Source of the DNA: JABFSA01 sp963827515
Lineage (GTDB): Bacteria > Acidobacteriota > Vicinamibacteria > Vicinamibacterales > UBA2999
DNA: 64,000 bases
Assembly (NCBI GenBank): GCA_963827515.1
Contig: CAWHBF010000021.1
Span: 248,001 to 312,000 of the forward strand
Direction of reading: 5' to 3'
Part shown: positions 8,885 through 16,891 of the stretch, in pieces
Layout: each line of letters opens with the position of its first letter
How positions within the stretch are numbered: position 1 is the stretch's first letter
The notes under the pieces: generated by a model
Databases searched by the model: none
The model's input: only the letters and a program-made list of their open reading frames with translations
Told to the model about the DNA's origin: nothing
Made by a program: the position numbers and the translations under genes

Positions 8885-9082
8885 AGCCGGACACTACGCA
8901 CGCGGCGGCGCGAGCGGCGGACAAACGACCGGCGGACAAACGCGACCGACGGACAGATCGGGTTGCGTGGCGCGACGATCGCAGTGTCCGCCTTCAGCCG
9001 GACCGTGAACGTGGAGGCCGACTCCTGCGGACAGACCAGATTACGTGTGAGAAACGATCGTAGTGTCCGGCTTTAGCCGGAC
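8875..9082. repeat. Family B hairpin cluster (three GTCCGGC hairpins)
   Basis: Three short palindromes occupy the junction of two convergent genes. GTCCGGC-TAAA-GCCGGAC lies at 8875-8892 and overlaps the stop of the DinB-fold gene. GTCCGCC-TTCA-GCCGGAC lies at 8986-9003 with one mismatch. GTCCGGC-TTTA-GCCGGAC lies at 9065-9082, inside the end of the M16 gene. Between the first two are GGCGGACAAACG-type direct repeats around 8916-8956. The first and third hairpins have perfect 7-bp stems with 4-base loops, and the loop sequences (TTTA/TAAA, TTCA) are shared with family A. Confidence 0.85.
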
Positions 9083-11917
9083 CCGTGTGTACGAACGACC
9101 GGTTAGCGCGACTGCGATGGGCTTCGCGACCTCGGCCTCCGGCATGAGCGTGACCACCGTGTAGCGGTCTTGGGGAAAATACTTGCGCACCGCCGCGTGG
9201 ATATTGTCTTTCGTCAGCGATTCTGCGCGTTCGACACGCTGCAGAATCCGGCGTGGGTCCCTTTCGAGCAGGTGCATCGTCTGCAGCGAGTTCAACCAGT
9301 AGCCGTTCTGTCGTACCGAGGTCTCGAGTTCTCGCTTCTCGGTTTCCTTGACCACCTGCACGTCCGTATCGGTCGGGCCCTCTTGTCGTAGCTTCTCGAG
9401 CTCCTCCATCACGACGCGTGCGAGCCGATCGGCGTTCTCCGGCGAGCTACCGAACTGAACCGTCGTGGTGCCATACCCCGCCTGCGGCGACGTGTCGGAG
9501 TAGCCCACACTGACCGAGTACGTGCCACCGAGCTCCTCTCGGAGCACGTCACGAAGCCGTGTCTGCAGGATGCTGGTGGCGGCGCGCAGGCGATGTGTCT
9601 CCAGCTCGTCGAGACCAGTGTTGGAAAAGAACATGATCGCTGTCTGGCTCCTCGGCTCCTGACCTTTCCTCACCGTCTCACGCAACACCATCGCCGGAAA
9701 TCGCAAGTCCATGTCCCGGCCCTGTGATTCCGCCTTTCCCGTCGACGGCAGAGACGCCAGATAGGTGGTGAGAAGCGGCGTGACCTGCTCGACCGTGAAC
9801 GCCCCCACGAAAAAGAAGGTGAAGTCGGCGGCGTTCTTGAACCGGGCGGCATAGTACCCGCGCATCCGTGCTTCACTGATGCGCCCGAGATCCTCCGTGT
9901 GCATGGAGCGCGTGGAATAGTGGTCCATCGTCGCCATGCTTCGGACACGCTCGCCGAACACGGCCCCCGGGCTCTCGGTCTGGTTGGCCAGGCTCGCCGC
10001 CATCCGGCTCTTCATCAGGTCGAAGGCCGTCGGATCGTCATTCGGCGCCGTGAAGTGCAGGTACACGAGCTGGAGCGCGGTCTCGAGATCGCGTGGTGTG
10101 GCGCCTCCAGAAATCCCGTGCGTGTAGTTGGACATGTACGGCGACGCGCTGGCGAGATGACCCGCCATCACCTTGCCAAGATCGATTGGGGAGAATCCAC
10201 CCACGCCGGACACGCTGACGAGCGTCGTGCTCAGTGAGGCATCGAGAAACTCCGCCGGCAGCGCCAGGGACGCGCCGCCACGCGCGTATCCGGTAAACGC
10301 CACCTGGTCATTGCGGAAGTCAGTGGGCTTCAGCCAGACCTCCACGCCATTTGACAGCGTCAGCACCGTGACACCGATCTCGGCGATCTCCCGCCGCGCC
10401 CGCACGCTCCCAGGTGTCGGCCGCGTCGCCATCAGCTCGCGACCGGCAACTTCGTCCCGCCACGCCTCGACAGCCGTCGAGCTGCCCGCGCGAAGGGCAT
10501 CGCTCAGGCCCGCTTCGGTCACGAGTGCGACCCCCTCTTTCTCAGGAGTGGACGCCAGCACGACCCGGTTGTCTTCACCAAGAAATTCCCGTGCGAACGC
10601 GCTGACCTCGGCGACGGTAATGGCGGGCAGGAAGCGACGCATGAGCGCGAGCTCGTCCGCAATGCCAGGCGCCGACTCGCCCGTGAGAAAGTGCCGGAGC
10701 AGCTCGGACGCATGACCACCGCTCTGCGACTTGTCGCGCTCGTTGTACGCACGTTCGTAGGAGGCGACGACATCCCTCTTGGCCCGGTCGAGCTCGGCCT
10801 CGCCGAAGCCGTGTTCTCGGAGTCGTTTGATCTCCTGACCGAGCGCCTCGAGCCCCTTGGTGATGCCGTCGTCGCTCACCCTCGCCGACACGGTAAAGCT
10901 CTCCACGTCTCGCCCGAGCGTATCGCCGCCTACGGAGGCGCGTAGAAACGATGCACCAGGCCGCCGCGCGATCTCCGCGAACCTGCCGTTCACCATGTCC
11001 TGTATGAGCCCGCGCATCATCGAACGGCGGTAGTCACCGACGGTGAGGTAGTCCTCGGCCGGTCCTTTGTGAATGATGCTGACGGACGACCCCTGTGCCT
11101 CGCGGTCCGACACGACCACGTAGCGGGTGTCCTGATGAGGAGGCACGGGGTACTGGGTACGCGGGACAGGTGGACGTGCGGGCAGCCCGCTGAACTGTGT
11201 TCGGATCTCCGCCTCCATTGCCGCGGGATCGAAATCGCCCACCGCGATCACGGCCATGCGATCGGGCCGATAGAAATCGCGGTAGAAGTCGCGGACCCGC
11301 TCGGCGGGTACCTCCTTGAGCTGTTCCGGAAGTCCGATCGGCATTCGGTCCACATAGCGCGACTCACCGTAGAGCGCCTCCATCTGCGGCCCCTGCATGC
11401 GCGATCCGGCACCCTGTCTCCCTCGCCACTCCTCGATGACCACGCCCCGCTCCCGGTCGATCTCGGAGGTCTCGAGGGCGATCCCACCGGCGAAATCGCT
11501 CAGCGCCTCGAGGCCGCGCGTCATGATGCCCTCACGATCGGTGGGCACTTCGAGCATGTACACCGTCTCGTCGAAACTGGTGTACGCGTTGACGTCAGGA
11601 CCGAACCGCGAGCCGATCGACTCGAGGTAGCTCACGAGCTCCCCTGACTTGAAGTGCGTCGATCCGTTGAACGCCATGTGCTCGAGCAGATGCGCCAGCC
11701 CGCGCTGATCGTCTGCCTCGTCGATCGAACCGGCCTTGACGGCCAAGCGCAAGAACGCGCGCTTCTCCGGCTGAGCGTTGCGACGAATGAGAAACGTCAG
11801 ACCGTTGGAGAGCGTCCCCTTGCGAACGGCCGGATCGAGTGCCAACGGCGTGGAGAGATCCTGCGCAGCGGCAGCCGCGGTGAAGAAAACCAGCGACAGC
11901 AGGTATGCTGCACTCAT
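9041..11917 (-). CDS. Secreted M16-family zinc metallopeptidase, two-module (pitrilysin-like)
   Basis: A 958-residue protein. ATG 11917 opens a signal peptide (AAYLLSLVFFTAAAAAQ). The inverted zinc motif HxxEH is at residues 76-80 (AHLLEHMAFNGS), with the downstream ENETVY-type helix seen as FDETVYMLEVP. The protein has the full clam-shell set: an active half (residues about 30-480) and a second homologous half (about 510-930) without zinc ligands, where the R/Y pair helps bind substrate. It should degrade peptides in the periplasm. The last residues, VRLKPDTT, are translated from a family B hairpin (9065-9082), so the tail is repeat-derived. Its start codon overlaps that of dut on the other strand, both contained in the single CATG at 11915-11918, so each promoter must lie within the other gene. 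Confidence 0.9.
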   Translation of the reverse strand: MSAAYLLSLVFFTAAAAAQDLSTPLALDPAVRKGTLSNGLTFLIRRNAQPEKRAFLRLAVKAGSIDEADDQRGLAHLLEHMAFNGSTHFKSGELVSYLESIGSRFGPDVNAYTSFDETVYMLEVPTDREGIMTRGLEALSDFAGGIALETSEIDRERGVVIEEWRGRQGAGSRMQGPQMEALYGESRYVDRMPIGLPEQLKEVPAERVRDFYRDFYRPDRMAVIAVGDFDPAAMEAEIRTQFSGLPARPPVPRTQYPVPPHQDTRYVVVSDREAQGSSVSIIHKGPAEDYLTVGDYRRSMMRGLIQDMVNGRFAEIARRPGASFLRASVGGDTLGRDVESFTVSARVSDDGITKGLEALGQEIKRLREHGFGEAELDRAKRDVVASYERAYNERDKSQSGGHASELLRHFLTGESAPGIADELALMRRFLPAITVAEVSAFAREFLGEDNRVVLASTPEKEGVALVTEAGLSDALRAGSSTAVEAWRDEVAGRELMATRPTPGSVRARREIAEIGVTVLTLSNGVEVWLKPTDFRNDQVAFTGYARGGASLALPAEFLDASLSTTLVSVSGVGGFSPIDLGKVMAGHLASASPYMSNYTHGISGGATPRDLETALQLVYLHFTAPNDDPTAFDLMKSRMAASLANQTESPGAVFGERVRSMATMDHYSTRSMHTEDLGRISEARMRGYYAARFKNAADFTFFFVGAFTVEQVTPLLTTYLASLPSTGKAESQGRDMDLRFPAMVLRETVRKGQEPRSQTAIMFFSNTGLDELETHRLRAATSILQTRLRDVLREELGGTYSVSVGYSDTSPQAGYGTTTVQFGSSPENADRLARVVMEELEKLRQEGPTDTDVQVVKETEKRELETSVRQNGYWLNSLQTMHLLERDPRRILQRVERAESLTKDNIHAAVRKYFPQDRYTVVTLMPEAEVAKPIAVALTGRSYTRVRLKPDTTIVSHT

Positions 11918-12347
11918 GCGGCTCAAGATTCGGCGGCTGGATCCCACTATTGCTCTCCCCACCTATGGCACCGACGAATCGGCCGGCTTCGACTTGGCGG
12001 CGGCACACGACCTGGTGATTCCGGCTGGACAGATCGCACTCGTCAGAACCGGCCTGGTCATCGAGGTGCCGACCGGTCACTTCCTTGGCATTTTCGCCCG
12101 AAGCAGCACCCCGCTCAAGCGCGGACTCATGGTGGCCAATGGTGTCGGGGTCATCGATTCCGACTATTCAGGCCCAAATGACGAGATCATGGTTCAGGTT
12201 CTGAATTTCACGCCCACGGCTGTGCACGTAGCCCGCGGGGATCGCCTCGCGCAGGGCATCGTGCTGCCGGCGCCGCGTGTGTCGTGGGAGGAAGTGAGCG
12301 ATATCCGCGCGGACACCCGAGGCGGATTCGGCGCGACGGGACGATGA
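11916..12347 (+). CDS. dut: dUTP diphosphatase
   Basis: A 143-residue trimeric dUTPase that hydrolyses dUTP to dUMP and pyrophosphate, keeping uracil out of DNA and supplying the dTMP precursor. The family's conserved motifs are visible: motif 1 SAGFDLAA at 22-29, motif 2 with RSS at 62-64, motif 3 GVIDSDYSG at 78-86 containing the catalytic Asp, motif 4 GDRLAQGIV at 108-116 and the C-terminal P-loop-like RGGFGATGR at 135-143 that closes over the triphosphate. ATG 11916 gives the normal N-terminus (MRLKIRRLDP..LPTYGTDES); longer frames add unrelated residues. It is divergent from and start-overlapping with the M16 gene, and lies upstream of the DNA polymerase IV gene across a family C repeat. 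Confidence 0.95.
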   Translation: MRLKIRRLDPTIALPTYGTDESAGFDLAAAHDLVIPAGQIALVRTGLVIEVPTGHFLGIFARSSTPLKRGLMVANGVGVIDSDYSGPNDEIMVQVLNFTPTAVHVARGDRLAQGIVLPAPRVSWEEVSDIRADTRGGFGATGR

Positions 12348-12359
12348 CGCATTCGATGT

Positions 12360-12476
12360 CGTTCACACTTCTAGGTTCTCACTGCTCGGTTCGCGTTCAG
12401 GTTCGGTTCTGCGGTTCACGAACTGAGCCGCGAACGTGAACACGAACTGAGAAGAGAGAAGGTAGAAGCGTGAACG
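12360..12476. repeat. Family C GGTTC-rich long inverted repeat (copy C1)
   Basis: The dut-dinB spacer is a 117-base imperfect palindrome. It opens with CGTTCAC at 12360-12366 and ends with GTGAACG at 12470-12476. The left arm carries repeated GGTTC words (AGGTTCTC, TCGGTTCGCGTTCAGG) and the right arm carries their complements (GTGAACACGAACTGAG). It would fold into one long hairpin. Related elements lie at 13586-13858 and 44292-44475. Confidence 0.85.
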
Positions 12477-12500
12477 ACCATTGCGCGAGCTCGGCGCATC

Positions 12501-13577
12501 GTGCACGTCGACATGGACGCCTTCTACGCGTCCGTTGAACAGCGCGACGATCCGGCGTTGCGCGGCCGGCCGGTGGCGGTCGGTGGCGACCCGGACAAGC
12601 GCGGGGTGGTCGCCGCCGCGAGCTACGAGGCGCGCACGTTCGGCGTGCGTTCGGCCATTCCCATGGCCAGGGCCGTCCGCCTTTGTCCGTCCCTCGTAAT
12701 CGTCCGTCCAGACTTCAGCAAGTACCGAGCGGTCTCGCAACAGGTCTTCGAGATCTTCCGGCGAGTCACGCCGCTCGTGGAGCCGCTCTCCCTCGACGAA
12801 GCGTATCTCGATGTGACCGAGAACACGTGGGGCGAAGCACTCGGCACGCCCGTGGCTCGCAGGCTCAAGAGTGAGATCCTCTCCGCAACAGGGTTGACCG
12901 CCTCTGCGGGCGTGGCGCCCAACAAGTTCCTGGCGAAGATCGCCTCCGGATGGCAGAAGCCAGACGGCCTCACGGTGATCTCACCCGAACGTATGGAGGT
13001 GTTCCTCCAGGGGCTGCCCGTGGACGCGCTATGGGGCGTCGGTCCCGTCACGGCGCGCAAGCTGCGTGCGAGAGGGATCGACAAGCTCGTCGACATTCGG
13101 ACGGCCGACGCGGCGGTGTTGCGAGATACGGTCGGTTCGCTCGCGGAGTGGCTGCAGCAACTTGCCCACGGCGTCGACGAACGGCCGGTCGTATCGGAGC
13201 ACGATCCCAAGTCGTCCGGCAGCGAGAACACCTTCGCCGAAGACCTGAAGGACTTGCCGACGATCCGCCGCGAGATTCAGGAAATGGCCGCCGATGCTGC
13301 GGCCTGGCTGGTGCGGCACGAGCGCTACGCCCGAACGGTCACCATCAAGGTGCGGTACCACGACTTCACCACGATCACGAGGAGCCACAGCGACGGTCCG
13401 ACACGGGACACAGACACGATCGTGCAACGCGCGCTGATGCTCATCGACCGGACTGAAGCCGGCCAACGGCCCATCCGCCTGCTCGGCGTCAGCGTGCACA
13501 ATCTGTGCGCCGACCTCGGCGCGCCGCCGGCCGAACCCCAGGCACGGCTGCCGTTTGAAGACGCACGAGCAGGATGA
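12501..13577 (+). CDS. dinB: DNA polymerase IV (Y-family translesion polymerase)
   Basis: A 358-residue Y-family polymerase that extends mismatched or damaged primer ends. Palm catalytic acidic residues are visible as HVDMDAFYASVE (residues 2-13) and SLDEAYLDV (97-105). The steric-gate/finger region SYEARTFGVRSAIPMARA is at 41-58, and SAGVAPNKFLAKIASGWQKP marks the palm. The thumb helix-hairpin-helix (LWGVGPVTARKLRARGI) and little-finger domain follow. The first in-frame start is GTG 12501, which places Met directly in the first beta strand. Homologues normally carry three to five more residues (such as RRIL), and the codons for these are present upstream but without a start before the TGA at 12471, which is at the edge of repeat C1. 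A non-canonical start (ATT 12480) or loss of the original start by repeat insertion is possible. No beta-clamp-binding motif is evident at the very end. Confidence 0.93.
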   Translation: MHVDMDAFYASVEQRDDPALRGRPVAVGGDPDKRGVVAAASYEARTFGVRSAIPMARAVRLCPSLVIVRPDFSKYRAVSQQVFEIFRRVTPLVEPLSLDEAYLDVTENTWGEALGTPVARRLKSEILSATGLTASAGVAPNKFLAKIASGWQKPDGLTVISPERMEVFLQGLPVDALWGVGPVTARKLRARGIDKLVDIRTADAAVLRDTVGSLAEWLQQLAHGVDERPVVSEHDPKSSGSENTFAEDLKDLPTIRREIQEMAADAAAWLVRHERYARTVTIKVRYHDFTTITRSHSDGPTRDTDTIVQRALMLIDRTEAGQRPIRLLGVSVHNLCADLGAPPAEPQARLPFEDARAG

Positions 13578-13585
13578 AAATCAGT

Positions 13586-13858
13586 CGTTCACACTTCTGA
13601 GTTCTGGGCTTCTCGGTTCGTGTTCAGGTTCGGTTCTCACTGAACAAAGAACCGTCGTTCACCCTTCTGGGTTCTGACTTCTCGGTTCGTGTTCAGGTTC
13701 GGTGCTGAGTTCGGGGTGCTCAGTTCAAAGTGTTCAGGTGACGATGGCGGGGCCGCGCAGGCTCCACACGAACCGATGAACCGATGAACTGTGAACCGTT
13801 GAACCCTGAACCGAAACTGAACACGAACCGAGCACCGAGAACCCAAGAAGGGTGAACG
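13586..13858. repeat. Family C GGTTC-rich long inverted repeat (copy C2, expanded)
   Basis: This fills the convergent gap between dinB and the cyclophilin gene. Two left arms start with CGTTCAC at 13586 and 13656, each continuing ACTTCTCGGTTCGTGTTCAGG or a close variant. One right arm reads CTGAACACGAACCGAG and ends GTGAACG at 13852-13858. Between them are GAACCGATGAACCGATGAAC direct repeats near 13770-13800. Nothing else is encoded in these 290 bases. Confidence 0.85.
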
Positions 13859-13867
13859 ATACGTTCA

Positions 13868-14992
13868 TCACGGCACAACCCTCACCCTACTGACCTCGAT
13901 CCGCGTCACCGGCGTTTCGCCGTTTAGGGGCACGGCTTCGATCTTCTCGATGACGTCCAACCCTTCGACGACTCGTCCGAAAACGGTGTACTGGTTATCG
14001 AGACCTTGGTTCCTGGCGAGGACGATGAAGAAGGAGGAGGTGGCACTGGCCGGGTCGTCACCGTGCGCCATCGAGAGGATGCCACGGTCGTGCGGTGTCG
14101 GGTTGAACTCCGGCTGCATCGTGCGCACGAACGACTGCTGACGGTCGTCGAGCGGCCCGCGGGTGCCGAGAAATCCTCCTTGAATCACAAATCCTTTGGC
14201 CACGCGGTGAAACGCCGTGCCGTCGTACACGCCCGAGGCGGCCATACGCAGGAAGCTGCGCACATGCGTCGGCGCGCGATCGGCAAATAGTTCCACCGTG
14301 ATGTTGCCCATCGACGTCTCGATGACCGCCCGGTGCTTCGAGAGTTCCTCGGGTGTGGCGTCGACGAAGGGTTCGGGCTCCGGCGGTGGTTTGTCCCGAA
14401 CGGTAACCCTGCGGACCTCGATTCGTGCGGCGGGAACGTTCGTGGCGTCTGCAGGCGTCATCGAGATCTTCTGCGCCACGGGCAAACCATCGGCGACGCG
14501 GGCGAACACAGTGAACTGACCTTCGAGTGATGGCTGGTCGGCGAGCAGGATGATGAACTGGGACCCCGCGCTGTCACGTCGTCCGGGGATCAGGACCGCC
14601 GCCACCGCGCCCTGCGTGAGCTTTTCGCTGCTGGCCTCGAACCGCAGGACGCCCAGCCCACCGGTGCCGTATTTCGCCTGCTGCGACGGATCTTTGGTGA
14701 TTGGGTCGCCACCCTGGACCATTCCATTCCGGATCACGCGGTGAAACGACGTGCCGTCGAACGCGCCAGCGCGGGCCTGGGTGATGAAATACGCCACGTG
14801 GTTCGGCGCCGCCTCCGGTAGCAGGTCGAGCACGATGATGCCCTCGGAGGTCTCGAGAACCGCCTGCTTGTTACGGAGCTCGTCGGCGGGGAGCGCGGAG
14901 ACAAAGAACGCCGGGGTGGGCGTTGGTTTCGGCGCCGGCTTGGGTGCCGGCTTGACCTGGACGAGGCTCAGCAGCACGAGGAGCGCAATCAT
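13868..14992 (-). CDS. Exported peptidyl-prolyl isomerase with two cyclophilin domains
   Basis: A 374-residue protein from ATG 14992. A short hydrophobic leader (MIALLVLLSLVQ) is followed by a Pro/Lys-rich linker (KPAPKPAPKPTPTP). Then come two cyclophilin-type domains, at about residues 45-195 and 212-372. Each shows the core FHRV (TSFHRVIRNGMVQGGDP; TAFHRVAKGFVIQGG) with the catalytic Arg, plus SQFIILLADQ or SSFFIVLARN and FTVFARV or YTVFGRV. The second domain is closer to canonical bacterial PpiA/B, while the first is more divergent (AAVLIPGRRDSAGS). It probably helps fold envelope proteins. The start lies 17 bases downstream of the rsgA stop, so the two may be co-transcribed. The longer frame to 15238 lies inside rsgA and is not protein-like. 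Confidence 0.88.
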   Translation of the reverse strand: MIALLVLLSLVQVKPAPKPAPKPTPTPAFFVSALPADELRNKQAVLETSEGIIVLDLLPEAAPNHVAYFITQARAGAFDGTSFHRVIRNGMVQGGDPITKDPSQQAKYGTGGLGVLRFEASSEKLTQGAVAAVLIPGRRDSAGSQFIILLADQPSLEGQFTVFARVADGLPVAQKISMTPADATNVPAARIEVRRVTVRDKPPPEPEPFVDATPEELSKHRAVIETSMGNITVELFADRAPTHVRSFLRMAASGVYDGTAFHRVAKGFVIQGGFLGTRGPLDDRQQSFVRTMQPEFNPTPHDRGILSMAHGDDPASATSSFFIVLARNQGLDNQYTVFGRVVEGLDVIEKIEAVPLNGETPVTRIEVSRVRVVP

Positions 14993-15009
14993 GGACGCAT
15001 TATCCACAC

Positions 15010-16083
15010 TCAGAGCCGTTTCGTCTTGAGGTGCTTGTTCAGCGCCTTGGTCACCACTTTCGACCGGCGTTTGTCCTCGCGCTGCGCCCGTTCGTCCTGC
15101 TGAGTGGCCAACACCACCAGCTCGTCCTGGAGCCGGAGATAGTTGTCCAGCCGCCCCTGGTCGAGCGTGCCGGCGGTCACCGCCTCTTTCACACTGCATC
15201 GCGGCTCGCCCCGGTGACGACAGTTGGTGAAGTGACAACCGGCTGCAAGGGTCTCGATATCGTCGAACGTTTCACGCACCGCATCGCCGACGTCCCAGAG
15301 CTGCAGCTCCCGCATGCCCGGTGTATCGATGATGAGTCCGCCGTTGGGCAACACGACCAGCTCGCGGTGGGTCGTCGCATGGCGACCCTTGGAATCCGAG
15401 ACCCGAACCTCGCGAGTCTTTTGCACATCCTCGCCGACGAGCCGGTTGATGATCGTGCTCTTGCCCACACCCGAGGATCCAAGGAGCGCGGCCGTGCGCC
15501 CGCTCGCCAGATAGGCCGTCACCTGCTCGAGCCCCTCGCCCTGCCTCGGATTCACGACATGCACCGGCAACTCCCCTGCGGCCTGGCGAACCGCCTCGAT
15601 TTGGTCGACCAGGGACTGGGCTTTGTCCGGTTTCGTGAGAACGATGACCGGTGCGGCACCACTCTCGCGAGCGGTCAGCAGATACCTCTCGAGCCGACGC
15701 AGACTGAAGTCGGCGTCCAGCGCCATGACGAGAAAGACGACGTCCACGTTGGCGGCGACGATCTGCTCGTCGGTGACGTTGCCCGCGACCTTGCGCGAGA
15801 ACCGGCTCCGCCGAGGCAACACGCCGACGATGGCAGCCTGATCGTGTGCCTGCCTCTTGCGGATGATGACCCAGTCGCCTACGGCCGGCAGGTCGCTCTT
15901 GCGCACCGCCTGATGCTTGAGACGCCCGGACGAGGTCGCGTCGACTTCTCCAGCCGGCGTCCAGACGCGGTAGATGTGGTTGAACTCGATGACGACGCGC
16001 GCGGGCTCGATGTCCGCGTCTCCGGACCACTGCGAGAAGGCATCAGCGAACGTCGCGTCCCATCCCAACCGAGCCAAGGTCAT
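15010..16083 (-). CDS. rsgA: Ribosome small subunit-dependent GTPase RsgA
   Basis: A 357-residue circularly permuted GTPase that checks late 30S subunit maturation and releases RbfA. The permuted order G4-G1-G2-G3 is seen: TKPD at 150-153, the P-loop GSSGVGKST at 202-210, KGRHATTHRE at 232-241 and DTPG at 253-256. An OB-fold domain precedes it (about 30-100, ending in DEQIVAANVDVVFLV). The C-terminal zinc knuckle follows, with C283, C288, H290 and C296. The tail is Lys/Arg-rich as usual for rRNA contact. ATG 16083 is the first start. The divergent DUF1499 gene begins 28 bases away. Some relatives have NKxD at G4; TKPD is a common permuted-family variant. Confidence 0.95.
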   Translation of the reverse strand: MTLARLGWDATFADAFSQWSGDADIEPARVVIEFNHIYRVWTPAGEVDATSSGRLKHQAVRKSDLPAVGDWVIIRKRQAHDQAAIVGVLPRRSRFSRKVAGNVTDEQIVAANVDVVFLVMALDADFSLRRLERYLLTARESGAAPVIVLTKPDKAQSLVDQIEAVRQAAGELPVHVVNPRQGEGLEQVTAYLASGRTAALLGSSGVGKSTIINRLVGEDVQKTREVRVSDSKGRHATTHRELVVLPNGGLIIDTPGMRELQLWDVGDAVRETFDDIETLAAGCHFTNCRHRGEPRCSVKEAVTAGTLDQGRLDNYLRLQDELVVLATQQDERAQREDKRRSKVVTKALNKHLKTKRL

Positions 16084-16111
16084 GCGGACAGCCTACAATA
16101 CCCGGTAGCCC

Positions 16112-16834
16112 TTGACTCTTACCCGCCTGTCCACCGGCGTCGCCGGGCTCGCGCTCCTTCTGCTGTACGCGGCAGGGCCTTTGTACCAGATCGGTGCGCT
16201 CCCGCTCGCCGCCGCATTTGCCGTGCTGCGGTGGGCTGCCTATGTCGGGATCGCTGCGATGGCCGTGTCACTGGTCACCGGCGGGCTCGCCTATCGCCGC
16301 GGCGAGCGCCTCGGTACGTGGCTTGCGGGCGTGACATTCGTCGCAGGGATCGTGGCCTTCGGCATCCCCTTCCAGTGGCAACGCTCGGCACGTGGGGCGC
16401 CGCCGATTCATGACATCACCACGGATCTCGAGAACCCGCCGACGTTCGTGGCGGTCGCCCCGCTCCGCGCCGACGCGCCGAACGGCCTCGACCGCCCGCC
16501 GCTCCTGGCCGAACAGCAGCGCAAGGCCTATCCCGACCTTGCACCCGTGACGCTGCCGGCGAGCCAGGATCAGGTCTTCGATCGCGCGTTGGCCGTTGCG
16601 CAAGATCTGGGCTGGCGAATCGTGACAGCCGACAAAGCCGGCGGACGGGTCGAGGCTACTGCCACTACGCGATGGTTCGGCTTCGAGGACGACGTCGTCG
16701 TCCGACTGACACCTTGGGGATCGGGCACACGCGTGGATGTGCGCTCGGTGTCGCGCGTGGGGGTCGGCGATGCCGGTACGAATGCGCGGCGCATTCGCGA
16801 GTACCTCGGTCAGTTGGTCGCTGGTAGCTCATAG
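16112..16834 (+). CDS. DUF1499 domain membrane protein
   Basis: A 240-residue inner-membrane protein, starting at TTG 16112 in the short gap divergent from rsgA. The N-terminal third has three hydrophobic helices (residues about 10-30, 33-58 and 68-88). The C-terminal half (about 110-236) is a DUF1499 domain, with the TDLENPPTF motif, a central ASQDQVFDRALAVAQDLGWRIV stretch and RVEATATTRWFGFEDDVVVRL, seemingly an extracytoplasmic alpha/beta domain. Function is unknown for the family. The final codons and the TAG are in a GCTGGTA heptamer array, so the terminal VAGSS is repeat-encoded. Probably transcribed with the DUF1810 gene downstream. Confidence 0.8.
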   Translation: MTLTRLSTGVAGLALLLLYAAGPLYQIGALPLAAAFAVLRWAAYVGIAAMAVSLVTGGLAYRRGERLGTWLAGVTFVAGIVAFGIPFQWQRSARGAPPIHDITTDLENPPTFVAVAPLRADAPNGLDRPPLLAEQQRKAYPDLAPVTLPASQDQVFDRALAVAQDLGWRIVTADKAGGRVEATATTRWFGFEDDVVVRLTPWGSGTRVDVRSVSRVGVGDAGTNARRIREYLGQLVAGSS

Positions 16835-16874
16835 CGGGTGGCTGCTAGCTGTAGCTGGTGGCTGGCAGCTGGTA
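16820..16874. repeat. Heptamer tandem array, GCTGGTA type
   Basis: About eight 7-bp units of consensus GCTGGTA run from 16820 to 16874 (GCTGGTA, GCTCATA, GCGGGTG, GCTGCTA, a 6-base GCTGTA, GCTGGTG, GCTGGCA, GCTGGTA). The array begins inside the end of the DUF1499 gene. The same unit in the opposite orientation (TACCAGC) forms the array at 19681-19715. Confidence 0.8.
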
Positions 16875-16891
16875 GCACACGGACGGCCGCG

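Noticed and set aside
8885..9040. CRISPR-like array made of GGCGGACAAACG repeats
   Set aside because: Repeat units are short, irregularly spaced and part of GTCCGGC hairpins; there are no uniform spacers and no cas genes.
12360..13858. Small proteins encoded in the GGTTC palindromes
   Set aside because: Open frames here give simple repeats of Arg, Phe and Ser words with no start signals; the DNA is explained as inverted repeat.
15031..16413. 460-codon open frame antisense to rsgA
   Set aside because: The minus strand has a complete RsgA with all motifs; this frame has a shadow-gene composition (His/Arg/Asp-rich) and no family match.
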